A stretch of DNA of 64,000 nucleotides from Mycobacteroides chelonae (GTDB lineage: Bacteria; Actinomycetota; Actinomycetes; Mycobacteriales; Mycobacteriaceae): the NCBI GenBank assembly GCA_014204435.1, contig JACHLF010000004.1, positions 186,001 to 250,000 of the forward strand, read 5' to 3'. Below are positions 52,672 through 61,634 of this stretch, piece after piece. Position numbers and translations under genes: made by a program. A model generated the notes under the pieces. That model searched no databases and was not told the DNA's origin. It saw only the letters and a list, made by a program, of their open reading frames with translations. The stretch's first letter is position 1, and each line of letters begins with the position of its first letter.

Positions 52672-55600
52672 TCAGTGTGGCACGGCGTCATTGGTCGGGG
52701 CCGGACTTAGCGCCAAGAACGCGCCCAGCTCCACCAGTCCGTCGGGCGTGGCGGGCAGATACTCGGTCAGCGCCGGGGAGCGCACGATCACCGCCTGAAA
52801 CTTCGCACGACTGATCGCGACGTTCAACCGGTTCCTGTTCAGCAGAAAGGACACCCCGCGCGGCACGTCGTCGACGGCCGAGGCGGTCATCGAGACGAAC
52901 ACCACGGGCGCCTGTCTGCCCTGGAACTTGTCGACCGTTCCCACCAGTACCTCACCCAAACCGGCGGCGGCAAGGACGGCCCGCACGGTCAACACCTGTG
53001 CGTTGTACGGCGCAACCACCAACACATCGGCCTGCGTCAGAGGTCGCGTGCCGGATTCGTCGGTCCACTCCGAGCCGATCAGCGACGCGATCTCCGCGGC
53101 GATGGCCTCGGCTTCCTGGGGGCTGCTGGTGGCATTCCCCTCGTGGTCAACCAGCAGCGTGCGCACTCCGGGCCTGTGCCCGGTCAGGGTGCGCTTGGGT
53201 GCCGCGGACTCGAGCTCTCCGTCGTAGGAAAGTCGCGAAACATGTTGGCATAGTGCGGGGTGCATCCGGTACGAGCGTTCCAGAAAGTATCCGCGCTCGG
53301 CAGGCAGCGCGCCATGGCCCTCGACGAGCCAGCCCAGCGCGGAGGTGTCTACCGGCTCCGGGTGCACACCCTGCGACACCTGCGGCAGCTGCTGTGGATC
53401 TCCGAGCAGCAGCAGGTTCTGTGCCCCCCGTGCGACTGCCAGGGTGTTGGCCAAACTGAACTGTCCGGCCTCGTCGACGACCAAGAGGCGCAGCACGCCG
53501 TCGGCCACCCGGGTCGTGTTCGCGAAATCCCATGCGGTGCCTCCGATGACAGCGCCCTCCCCTGCGTGAGAGAGAAGGAATCCTGCATAGTCGCTGTCGC
53601 GAATCTGGGTCCACGCGGCATCGCCGCTGTACGGTGACGTCTTCTTGGCGACGCGCTCGCACGGTACGCCCGCCGCGACAATCTGGTCGAGAAGGTGTTC
53701 CACGACCGCATGAGACTGGGCCACCACACCGACAAGCCACCTGTCTCGCGTCACAAGCTCGGCGATCACCCGCGCCGCGGTGGAGGTCTTGCCGGTCCCC
53801 GGGGGGCCGTGCACGGCAAGGTAGGACGAGTCCAGGCTCCGCAAGGCTGAGGTGATGGCGCCCGCATACCCGCCCTCGCCCACAGGGGGCAGCGGGCCAC
53901 CACGCGGGTTGCGGCGCAACAGGATATCGAGGGAGGCGGTCCGCGGCATCTTGGGAAGTCCGTGGGCGACCTCGGCGGCGACTTCTTCGATGGCGGCCTC
54001 GAGCGCCTTGGTCATCACCGGCGCCCCGGGTGCCAGCGCCATGGGCATTTCCGAGAACACCTCGCCGTTTTTGGGAGTGAGCTCCTGAATGGTCACATCC
54101 ACCGGGACACCACCGGATTCGGTGACTTCCACCACGGTGGCCGACCCGGATGCCCGGCGATCGGGATCTCCGTCACCGAGCCCGCTGGGCGCGGGCGGTT
54201 CGTAGAGTGCGTAGACGCTATCGTCGAGGACGCCCCCGGCGAGATCGCCCGTCACCTTCACGTGTCGTCGGAGCTTGCGCTGGCTCCCCGATGTGTGCCA
54301 GTCCTGGACCAGCTCGGCACCCTCGACGATGAAAACTCCGCCGGTATCCGCCCATTCGTCGACGGGATTGTTCAGACGGTCGAAATGGCTCCACCAGAAG
54401 GGCTTTCGTTCTCTGCTGTGGTACCCGCGTGCCGCCGACACCATTGCCGCCGCGGTTTGCTCTGGGGTCCGATCGGCCGGCGAGGTGTCTCCGGCGAACC
54501 CGGCGAGCGCCAGTCCCACCTCATCGGTGTGTGCCTCTTCCGCGTCACCGGTGGCGGCATGCGAGGACAGATGGGTGATGCCGTGCTCGAAGGCCCGGAC
54601 CAACAGCCAATCCCGGAGCTTGCGCGTCGAGGCGCAGTCGTACCGGTTGTATTCGGCGATGGAGTCCAGTACCTCTCGTGCGGTGGGGTCGCCGTTGTCG
54701 CGCAGTGTGCAATAGCGCGCGTATTCGTTGATGGAGTCCACCGCGGTGGTGACCTCGCCGGAACGCTTGCCGGATTCGATGAACAGCGGTTCCAGGGTCT
54801 TGAGTCCATAGCTGCCGGAACCGGAGCGAATGCTCTTGCGTACCAATGGGTAAAGGTCGACAAGGACGTTGTCGCGCAATAGGTCGTCTATCTGATCCTC
54901 GCCGACGCCGTATCGGCCGGCAAGGCGTAGCAGTGCGGTCTTCTCGTAGGCCGCGTAGTGATAGACGTGCATTCCCGGATACCGCCGACGGCGCTTGGCC
55001 ACCAAATCGAGGAAGGCGATCAGTGCCTTGCGCTCGGTGCGGCGATCATGAGCCCAGATCGGCCGGAATTTCTCATGTCCTGACCGGTCGTACTCGAGCA
55101 CGCCGAACAGATACTCCAGTCCCCATTGCACACCGTCCTCGGTCCACAGCGGATCGCCTTCGAAGTCGAAAAAGATGTCACCGGGATTCGGCGCGGGCAG
55201 TGTGCCCAGCGGAATCGGGTCGACCACTTCGAACTGCGGTGTGCCGCTGTCGCGTTGGCGTACCTGCAGCTCGGCCTGCGCGGACAACTGTCTCAAGCTG
55301 CGCGCCGAGAGATCCGCGACGGGCTCACGGTGCCGCGCCAGTTGCTCCACGGTGCCGACCCCTGCGTCCAACAGGGCCGCGCGTTGACTGGCCCGCATGC
55401 CCGCGACAAGAAGCAAGTCGTCTGTGCGTTCGACCTCGGGCTCGCAAGCCGGACAGCGGAAACAGGCACGCACATGGTCATCGGACCACTGGACGGGCAC
55501 GCCACCGGCCATATGTCGGTCGAGTAAGTCCTGCAACTGGATTCGCCGTTGTCGGTACACGCCGACAAGATCGGCGACCGGGTAGTCGACGAGCGATCGG

Positions 55601-56112
55601 TCGCCCAGGATCAACCGAACTTCCGGGGACACCGGGACACCCGTTGCCGCCAAACTGTCGGCGTAGGCCGCCAATTGCAACAACGCGGTCACCTTGGCGC
55701 TGCGGGCCAGTTTGGTGTCACACACCCGGTACGTCTGCCCCTCCCGAACCACGAAGTCCGCGAAACCGACGAATCGGCCGTCGAACATGGCGGCCTGATA
55801 TACCACTGGGTGCCCTTCGTTGAAAGCCCGTGTGGTGGCGGTGGCGACGGCGTGCAGGCCGTCGAGGGTGAACATCGGGGGGAACGGAATGCTGGCCACT
55901 GCGGAACCGAAACGCGCTTGTAGCTCCGCAAGATGATGTGCCTCATGCGCATCGCCCAAAGCCGCGGTGCGCGCCAGCAGTTCATCATCGCGCGGTGCCG
56001 CTGGCCCCCAGCCGAGTTTGGCGTCAAGGGCCCTCAGTAGGGCGTACTCACAGCGTGCCGCGGACGCGAGATCAGAAGCGCTGTAGACCACCCGGTCGTC
56101 GAGGACGAACAC
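52672..56112 (-). CDS. TM0106-type RecB-like nuclease fused to RNase H-like domain and SF1 helicase (Rv1251c-like)
   Basis: A 1146-residue nucleic-acid enzyme in three modules. (1) RecB/PD-(D/E)xK nuclease: GFADFVV (about 117), DTK in VCDTKLA (about 131), and LLQLAAYAD. Four cysteines suit an AddB/Cas4-like Fe-S cluster: one in ARCEYALL (about 20) and CFRCPAC (about 220). (2) An RNase H/YprB-like exonuclease: FFDFEGDPLW (about 317), YHYAAYEKTALL, and the last Asp in NRYDCASTRKLRDW (about 487). (3) A superfamily 1 helicase: GPPGTGKTS (about 770), VVDEAGQF (about 880), LLGDPQQLPQV, DKFQGRQAP (about 1062), and NVAISRAKF (about 1099). A DNA repair or defence role is inferred. GTG 56112 is the family start. 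Confidence 0.85.
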   Translation of the reverse strand: MFVLDDRVVYSASDLASAARCEYALLRALDAKLGWGPAAPRDDELLARTAALGDAHEAHHLAELQARFGSAVASIPFPPMFTLDGLHAVATATTRAFNEGHPVVYQAAMFDGRFVGFADFVVREGQTYRVCDTKLARSAKVTALLQLAAYADSLAATGVPVSPEVRLILGDRSLVDYPVADLVGVYRQRRIQLQDLLDRHMAGGVPVQWSDDHVRACFRCPACEPEVERTDDLLLVAGMRASQRAALLDAGVGTVEQLARHREPVADLSARSLRQLSAQAELQVRQRDSGTPQFEVVDPIPLGTLPAPNPGDIFFDFEGDPLWTEDGVQWGLEYLFGVLEYDRSGHEKFRPIWAHDRRTERKALIAFLDLVAKRRRRYPGMHVYHYAAYEKTALLRLAGRYGVGEDQIDDLLRDNVLVDLYPLVRKSIRSGSGSYGLKTLEPLFIESGKRSGEVTTAVDSINEYARYCTLRDNGDPTAREVLDSIAEYNRYDCASTRKLRDWLLVRAFEHGITHLSSHAATGDAEEAHTDEVGLALAGFAGDTSPADRTPEQTAAAMVSAARGYHSRERKPFWWSHFDRLNNPVDEWADTGGVFIVEGAELVQDWHTSGSQRKLRRHVKVTGDLAGGVLDDSVYALYEPPAPSGLGDGDPDRRASGSATVVEVTESGGVPVDVTIQELTPKNGEVFSEMPMALAPGAPVMTKALEAAIEEVAAEVAHGLPKMPRTASLDILLRRNPRGGPLPPVGEGGYAGAITSALRSLDSSYLAVHGPPGTGKTSTAARVIAELVTRDRWLVGVVAQSHAVVEHLLDQIVAAGVPCERVAKKTSPYSGDAAWTQIRDSDYAGFLLSHAGEGAVIGGTAWDFANTTRVADGVLRLLVVDEAGQFSLANTLAVARGAQNLLLLGDPQQLPQVSQGVHPEPVDTSALGWLVEGHGALPAERGYFLERSYRMHPALCQHVSRLSYDGELESAAPKRTLTGHRPGVRTLLVDHEGNATSSPQEAEAIAAEIASLIGSEWTDESGTRPLTQADVLVVAPYNAQVLTVRAVLAAAGLGEVLVGTVDKFQGRQAPVVFVSMTASAVDDVPRGVSFLLNRNRLNVAISRAKFQAVIVRSPALTEYLPATPDGLVELGAFLALSPAPTNDAVPH

Positions 56113-56148
56113 TCGATCACTGTAGGTGTTGGCACCGACGAACGGGCC

Positions 56149-56712
56149 CTACTGCCCGACCTGTTGCACCTTTTCCACGCCAGTTCCGTTCCAGCGGAAC
56201 GACACCACGCTCTCCAGCCCAGGAATGCCGTTGGAGAAGTTCAGTACCACGGTGTCTAGGGTGCTCGCCGACAAGTCGATGGCGTTGTAGCCATACGTGT
56301 CGGGGACGCCGTGCGAGATCACACCGCCGAGGTGGAAGAACACCGCGCGGGTGGGAGGCTGGGGTTCGTGCGTATCCGCTGCGACGATGATGGCCGAGAG
56401 CGGTGCGCACTTGTTGTAATTGCCCGCGACCGGCACCGAGTTCCACTTGGCCTCGCTGTTGGGCCCGGGGGGCAGCAGGGCGATGGCTGACGCGACGGCC
56501 GGGTCCTTCACGTTCACCGCGCAGTCGTCCGTGGTCGACGGTGGCGGTTTGGGCTTGGTGGTCGATCCCGGCAGCACGGGAGACGGTGACGGGGACGCGA
56601 TGGTGTTGGTTGGGGTCTTGGACACCGTGCTGTCGCCGCCGGTGCACGCGCAGGCGAGCATCAGCACAGTCGCCGAGGCCGCCAGCGTTCTTGCCAGAAC
56701 CATCCTTCGCAC
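56149..56712 (-). CDS. lprE: Lipoprotein LprE-like
   Basis: A 187-residue exported lipoprotein. From GTG 56712, the signal is basic (RRMVLAR) then hydrophobic (TLAASATVLMLACAC), with a lipidated Cys at the end of LACAC. A Pro/Ser/Thr linker follows, then a globular domain: VAGNYNKCAPLSAIIVAADT, TRAVFFHLGG, ISHGVPDTYGYNAID, and VVSFRWNGTGVEK. These blocks match recalled M. tuberculosis LprE (Rv1252c), a lipoprotein linked to host interaction. TAGTGT lies 8 bases before GTG 56712, while ATG 56703 is an alternative. The gene is divergent from deaD. Confidence 0.85.
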   Translation of the reverse strand: MRRMVLARTLAASATVLMLACACTGGDSTVSKTPTNTIASPSPSPVLPGSTTKPKPPPSTTDDCAVNVKDPAVASAIALLPPGPNSEAKWNSVPVAGNYNKCAPLSAIIVAADTHEPQPPTRAVFFHLGGVISHGVPDTYGYNAIDLSASTLDTVVLNFSNGIPGLESVVSFRWNGTGVEKVQQVGQ

Positions 56713-56793
56713 GGCCCAGCACACTACCGATATTTATGCGCTGCGCCATGGAGGCGGGAGTCCTGCGTATATGCGCCTACACTTCATACCGTC

Positions 56794-58617
56794 ATGACCT
56801 CTACAGATGCTTCGCCGAACAACACAGCGCCGGACACCGACGAGTCGACCGCGCAAACAGCCGACGCCACGGCCACCTTCGCCGACCTGCAGATCGCCCC
56901 GGCGGTCTTGCGTGCGGTGTCCGATGTCGGGTACGAGACGCCCTCGGCGATCCAGGCTGCCACCATTCCACCGCTGCTGGCGGGCTCGGACGTGGTGGGT
57001 CTGGCTCAGACCGGAACGGGAAAGACCGCGGCGTTCGCCATTCCGGTGCTGTCGAAAATCGATCTGACCTCTAAGAACACCCAGGCTCTGGTGCTGGCCC
57101 CGACGCGTGAGCTGGCCCTGCAGGTGGCCGAGGCATTCGGTCGGTACGGGGCACATATGCCCAAACTGAACGTGCTGCCGATTTACGGCGGCCAGTCCTA
57201 CGTGGTGCAGCTGGCCGGCCTCAAGCGCGGCGCGCAGGTGGTGGTCGGCACGCCGGGGCGCGTCATCGACCACCTGGAGCGCGGGACCCTCGATCTGTCG
57301 CACCTGGATTACCTGGTTCTGGACGAGGCCGACGAGATGCTCACCATGGGGTTCGCCGAGGATGTCGAGCGCATCCTGGCCGACACGCCCGAGTACAAGC
57401 AGGTGGCGCTGTTTTCAGCGACCATGCCCACCACCATTCGGCGGCTCACCAAGAAGTATCTGCACGATCCCGTCGAGATCGCTGTCGAGGCCAAAACCAA
57501 GACCGCGGAGAATATTTCGCAGCGATTCATCCAGGTCGCCGGTCCCCGCAAGATGGACGCGCTGACCAGGATCCTGGAGGTCGAGCCCTTCGAGGCGATG
57601 ATCGTCTTCGTCAGGACCAAGCAGGCCACCGAGGAGGTGGCCGAAAAGCTCAAGGCGCGAGGGTTCGCGGCGGCCGCCATCAACGGCGACATCAATCAAT
57701 CAGTGCGTGAGCGCACGGTCAACGCACTCAAGTCCGGCACCATCGACATCCTGGTGGCCACGGACGTGGCCGCACGCGGTCTGGATGTGGAACGTATCTC
57801 CCATGTGCTCAACTACGACATCCCGCACGACACCGAGTCCTACGTGCACCGCATCGGCCGGACGGGTCGCGCGGGACGGTCGGGCACCGCAGTGTTGTTC
57901 GTTTCTCCGCGTGAGCGGCATCTGCTCAAGGCCATCGAGAAGGCCACCGGCGCCGAGCTCGCCGAGGAGCCGTTGCCGTCGGTCGAGGACGTCAACGCCC
58001 AGCGCGTGACGAAGTTCCGTGATGCGATCACCGCGGCGCTGTCGGCGCCCGAGATCGACGTGTTCCGCGGGATCGTCGCGGACTACGAACGCGAGAATGA
58101 TGTGCCTATGGCCGATATCGCGGCCGCGCTGGCGGTGCAGTCGCGTGATGGCGAACAGTTCTTGTTGCAGCCCGATCCGCCACGTGAACCGCGCCATGAG
58201 CGCGGTGAGCGTCCCGAGCGGGGGCCCCGCGAGGCGCGGCCACGGACTCCCGGGCTGGCGACATATCGCATCGCCGTCGGCAAGCGGCACAAGGTCGGAC
58301 CGGGTGCCATCGTGGGAGCGATCGCCAACGAGGGCGGCTTGCACCGCAGTGATTTCGGGCACATCACCATCCGCCCCGATCACTCGCTTGTCGAGTTACC
58401 CGCCAAGCTGTCGCCCAAGACGCTCAAGGCGTTGGAAAGCACGCGAATTTCGGGTGTACTCATCGAGCTGCGCCCCGCGGGAAGGCCCGATGGCACGCGC
58501 CCCGAGCGCAAGTACCCGGACCGCAAGCGTCCCCATAAGGCAAACGCCGAGTACAAACATACGGACCACACACGTTCGGAGGCGAAGCGTCCCAAGCGGT
58601 CCCCGAAGAAACCATGA
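56794..58617 (+). CDS. deaD: ATP-dependent DEAD-box RNA helicase (DeaD/CsdA)
   Basis: A 607-residue helicase that remodels structured RNA and ribosomal precursors, especially in the cold. The Q motif TPSAIQAATIPPL (about 50), Walker A AQTGTGKTAAF (about 70), PTRELALQV, DEAD in LVLDEADEML (about 176), SAT in LFSATMPT, and HRIGRTGRAGR (about 350) are all in place. After residue 450 follows a basic, Arg/Glu/Pro-rich linker and a DbpA-type RNA-binding domain (YRIAVGKRHKVGPGAIVGAI, GDFxxIxI variant DFGHITIRPDHS), then a Lys/Arg tail. The stop overlaps the acyltransferase start (ATGA). Counterpart: Rv1253. Confidence 0.94.
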   Translation: MTSTDASPNNTAPDTDESTAQTADATATFADLQIAPAVLRAVSDVGYETPSAIQAATIPPLLAGSDVVGLAQTGTGKTAAFAIPVLSKIDLTSKNTQALVLAPTRELALQVAEAFGRYGAHMPKLNVLPIYGGQSYVVQLAGLKRGAQVVVGTPGRVIDHLERGTLDLSHLDYLVLDEADEMLTMGFAEDVERILADTPEYKQVALFSATMPTTIRRLTKKYLHDPVEIAVEAKTKTAENISQRFIQVAGPRKMDALTRILEVEPFEAMIVFVRTKQATEEVAEKLKARGFAAAAINGDINQSVRERTVNALKSGTIDILVATDVAARGLDVERISHVLNYDIPHDTESYVHRIGRTGRAGRSGTAVLFVSPRERHLLKAIEKATGAELAEEPLPSVEDVNAQRVTKFRDAITAALSAPEIDVFRGIVADYERENDVPMADIAAALAVQSRDGEQFLLQPDPPREPRHERGERPERGPREARPRTPGLATYRIAVGKRHKVGPGAIVGAIANEGGLHRSDFGHITIRPDHSLVELPAKLSPKTLKALESTRISGVLIELRPAGRPDGTRPERKYPDRKRPHKANAEYKHTDHTRSEAKRPKRSPKKP

Positions 58618-59810
58618 CGGCTGTCTCCCCAGCTGAAAGTGCGCCTCTCGTACACGCTTCCGGGCGGGTAGCTGCGCTCACCGGGGTGAGGGCGGTCGCC
58701 GCGACCTTGGTGGTCGCCACTCACGCCGCCTACAGCACGGGCAACTACGTGGTGGACGGGGTTTCCCCGTGGAAGGCCTATCTCCACCTGCTGCAGTCTC
58801 GCCTGGAGATCGGCGTGCCGATCTTCTTCGTGCTGTCCGGGTTTCTGCTGTTCCTGCCGTGGGTGCGGGCGGCCGCCGACGGCGCCGCCTCACCCTCGGT
58901 GAAACGTTATGCCTGGCATAGGTTTCGGCGCATCATGCCAGCTTACTGGATTCTGGTCGCCATCGCGTACATCTGGTATCACATTCGCGACCAGTACCCG
59001 AACCCCGGACACACTTGGTTGGGGTTGTTGCGCAACCTCACGCTCACCCAGATCTACACCTCCAATTACGGATATCGCTACATCCACCAGGGCATGACTC
59101 AGATCTGGAGCCTTGCCGTGGAAGCGGCCTTCTACGTCGCACTGCCGGTGCTGGCATGGCTGCTTGTCAAGAAACTGTGTGGTGGGCAGTGGCATCCGGT
59201 GCGACTGCTGGTCGGCCTGGGTGGCCTGGCCTTGGTGACCCCGCTGTGGATGACGTTGGTGTACACCATCAGCGCTTTTCCGGACGGCGCGAAGCTGTGG
59301 CTTCCCGCCTACTTGTCGTGGTTTGTGGGCGGCATGATTCTGTCGGTGTTGGCCGTCATGGGTGTGCGCTGCTACGCGTTGGTGACGGTGCCGCTGGCGA
59401 TCATCTGTTACGTGATCGTGTCGACGCGGATCGCGGGAGATCCCACGACCTCACCGTGGGCGCTGCCGCAGGCACTGACAAAGTCGATTTTCTATGTGGT
59501 GATCGCGACGCTGCTGGTAGCTCCCGCCGGACTGGGCGACACCGGTTGGTATGTCCGGTTTCTGTCTTCGCGGCCCATGGTGTGGTTGGGCGAGATCTCC
59601 TACGAGCTGTTCCTCATCCACATGATCCTGATGGAGATCGTGATGGTCGATTTGCTGCACTACCACGTCTACACGGGGTCGGTGGCGATCGTGTTCCTCG
59701 TGACGATGGTGGTCAGTGTGCCTGCTTCGTGGCTGATCCACCGGACTGTGCAGGTGCTGCTGGCATGGGGCTCACGTCTGTGGAAATCATGGGCGCCACG
59801 AATTCGGTGA
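58614..59810 (+). CDS. Acyltransferase 3 family membrane protein (Rv1254-like)
   Basis: A 398-residue integral membrane protein with about ten helices, the acyltransferase-3/OafA type that acylates sugars or lipids across the membrane. The conserved start LTGVRAVAATLVVATHAAYS (about 20-39) carries the catalytic His. GVPIFFVLSGFLLFLPWVRA (about 64-83) and YAWHRFRRIMPAYWILV (RxxR motif, about 98-114) are diagnostic. Acceptor unknown. It is coupled to deaD by ATGA. Its last 98 bases overlap the 3' end of the convergent TetR gene. Confidence 0.88.
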   Translation: MTAVSPAESAPLVHASGRVAALTGVRAVAATLVVATHAAYSTGNYVVDGVSPWKAYLHLLQSRLEIGVPIFFVLSGFLLFLPWVRAAADGAASPSVKRYAWHRFRRIMPAYWILVAIAYIWYHIRDQYPNPGHTWLGLLRNLTLTQIYTSNYGYRYIHQGMTQIWSLAVEAAFYVALPVLAWLLVKKLCGGQWHPVRLLVGLGGLALVTPLWMTLVYTISAFPDGAKLWLPAYLSWFVGGMILSVLAVMGVRCYALVTVPLAIICYVIVSTRIAGDPTTSPWALPQALTKSIFYVVIATLLVAPAGLGDTGWYVRFLSSRPMVWLGEISYELFLIHMILMEIVMVDLLHYHVYTGSVAIVFLVTMVVSVPASWLIHRTVQVLLAWGSRLWKSWAPRIR

Positions 59811-60324
59811 TTAGCGTCCGCTCATCCTCGAGACTGTCCTCGGGGTAAGACAGGAGCGAGATAATCACCCGGACATACCATTTAGCCCGCAGCTGAGTGA
59901 GCGCGGTGACGTCGTCCGCAGCCACAAATGCCGACACCATGGCGTTGAGGACCTCTGAATGCATCGCGAGTGAGCCACCGACGTACTCCCCGGGCCGGAA
60001 CCACGCCGACAACGCGGGGTTGTTGCGGACCAGTCTGAGGCTGGTGAGTACGGCACTCACCAGCCGCTCCGCAGGATCGCCGATGTCGGCGACCGCCGCG
60101 GTGACCTGTCCGGTGATGGTCCTGGCCTCGCGGTGCACATAGGCGATATGCAGCGCCTCGCGATTCTCGAAGTAGCGGTACAGGGTTGCCCGGGAACAGC
60201 CGGCGGCCTTGGCGATTTCGTTCATGCCGACGGCGGCGACACCGTCACGCACGAACAGCTCCGCGGCCGCGTCGAGGATCTTCTCCGCGGCTACCGATGT
60301 CCGAGTGTCGGCCAACCAACTCAC
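59713..60324 (-). CDS. TetR-family regulator (Rv1255c-like)
   Basis: A 203-residue TetR repressor. The DNA-binding part reads AAEKILDAAAELFVRDGVAA and then GMNEIAKAAGCSRATLYRYF (about 34-53), a standard helix-turn-helix. A helical ligand domain follows, with a short disordered tail. It starts 7 bases after the CYP130 stop, so the two are one operon. A palindrome over the CYP130 start region is its likely operator. The tail (SPMPAAPAQSGGSATKQAH) is encoded opposite the acyltransferase C-terminus. Confidence 0.87.
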   Translation of the reverse strand: MSWLADTRTSVAAEKILDAAAELFVRDGVAAVGMNEIAKAAGCSRATLYRYFENREALHIAYVHREARTITGQVTAAVADIGDPAERLVSAVLTSLRLVRNNPALSAWFRPGEYVGGSLAMHSEVLNAMVSAFVAADDVTALTQLRAKWYVRVIISLLSYPEDSLEDERTLITEFVAPMISTDVSPMPAAPAQSGGSATKQAH

Positions 60325-60331
60325 CAGAGGA

Positions 60332-61576
60332 TCATCCCACGCGGATGGGCACCGTCAGGGGCCTTCGCACATATGAGCCGTCCGCCCACGTCACCCCGTC
60401 GAGGTCGACCTCGAAATTCGGTATGCGGGTGAGCAGTTCCTCGAGTGCGATCCGCGACTGCATGCGTGCCGCCGCTGCTCCCAGGCAGTGGTGATTCCCA
60501 TGGCTGAAGGTGAGAATGTTGCGCGGCATGCGCAGGACATCCAATTCACCTGCGTCATCTCCGTATTCACGTTCATCCCGGTTGGCGCTGCCGTAGAGCA
60601 GCAGTGCACGCCGCCCGGCGGGGATGGTGGTGTCGCCGATCGTGACGTCACGGGTGGCCGTGCGGGCCAGACCCTGCACCGGGGACGTGAGGCGCAGAAA
60701 TTCCTCCACAGCTCCCGGGATGAGGGATGGATCGTCGATCAGCTGCTGGCGTTGCTCGGGGTTTTGATGTAGCAGTTGTATTGCACCGCCCAGCATTCCG
60801 GTGGTCGTATCGTTGCCGCCGGTCACCATGGTGAACGCGAAGCCAAGGATCTGCAACGTCCCGCTGATGTCGCCGTCGGCGCCGACACCCGCCGCTACCA
60901 GATGGGACACAGTGTCGTCCTCGGGTTCGGCACGCCGGCGCTCGATGAGCCCGGTGAAGTACATCATCAGTTCGCCGATCGTCTGAGCGACCTCGCCTTG
61001 CATGGCTTCGATATCGATGGCGCCCCCGGATGCCGCCGCGACAATGCCGTCGGTCCAGACGTCGAACTGGGCCCGGTCCTGCCCGGGGACCCCGAGATAG
61101 TGCGCGACAACCATCGACGGCAAGGGTTTGAACAACTCGACGACGATGTCGCCTTCGCCGCGTTCCTTGAGTCGCTCAAGGCGTTGCACCACGAACTCGC
61201 GCACCGTGGGCTCCACGGCGGTGACTTGGCGTGGTGTGAATCCGCGGGAGACGAGCTTGCGGAAGTCGGTGTGAGTGGGCGGGTCGCGCATGACCATCGG
61301 CGGGTTGTCGCCCATGCCGGTCTTCTCCAGGTCGCCGTACATGACCGTGAGGCCCCGTGCCGAGGAGAACGTCTCCCAGTCGCGAGCGGCCTCGTAGATG
61401 TCGGCATGGCGGGTGAGTACGTAGTAGTCGTCGGCGGGGTTATGCTCCGGCACCACGTGGTGCACCGGGTCGCGGTCACGAAGTGCCGCATACATCGGCC
61501 ACGGATTGGTCCAGTTGTCCGAGGCGCCGGGGATGTAGCGGGGCATAGCAGGGGCGTGAGACACATCAACTGACAT
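60332..61576 (-). CDS. cyp130: Cytochrome P450, CYP130-like
   Basis: A 414-residue soluble P450 monooxygenase. I-helix oxygen-activation motif GGNDTTTGML (about 242), ExxR in VEEFLRLTS (about 284), a PERF-equivalent near NRDEREYG, and the haem loop FSHGNHHCLGAAAARMQ with the proximal Cys near 354. The N-terminal YIPGASDNWTNPWPMY block matches recalled CYP130 (Rv1256c), which binds azoles and can N-demethylate dextromethorphan. The physiological substrate is unknown. Start ATG 61576 lies 6 bases after TACATA. It is followed by its TetR gene. Confidence 0.92.
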   Translation of the reverse strand: MSVDVSHAPAMPRYIPGASDNWTNPWPMYAALRDRDPVHHVVPEHNPADDYYVLTRHADIYEAARDWETFSSARGLTVMYGDLEKTGMGDNPPMVMRDPPTHTDFRKLVSRGFTPRQVTAVEPTVREFVVQRLERLKERGEGDIVVELFKPLPSMVVAHYLGVPGQDRAQFDVWTDGIVAAASGGAIDIEAMQGEVAQTIGELMMYFTGLIERRRAEPEDDTVSHLVAAGVGADGDISGTLQILGFAFTMVTGGNDTTTGMLGGAIQLLHQNPEQRQQLIDDPSLIPGAVEEFLRLTSPVQGLARTATRDVTIGDTTIPAGRRALLLYGSANRDEREYGDDAGELDVLRMPRNILTFSHGNHHCLGAAAARMQSRIALEELLTRIPNFEVDLDGVTWADGSYVRRPLTVPIRVG

Positions 61577-61612
61577 GTCTTATATGTAAGGCATGTAACC
61601 TAAAGTGTCAAT
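61573..61612 (-). promoter_or_regulatory. CYP130-TetR promoter and operator
   Basis: Minus strand: -35 TTGACA (61611 to 61606), 17 bases, -10 TACATA (61588 to 61583), 6 bases, ATG 61576. Bases 61573-61596 form a 24-base palindrome, ACATG-t-CTTA-tatg-TAAG-g-CATGT, with one mismatched pair. It covers the -10 element and the start codon. The natural ligand is the TetR encoded by the second gene. Confidence 0.65.
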
Positions 61613-61634
61613 ACCTGGTGCTACGCCGACGGAA

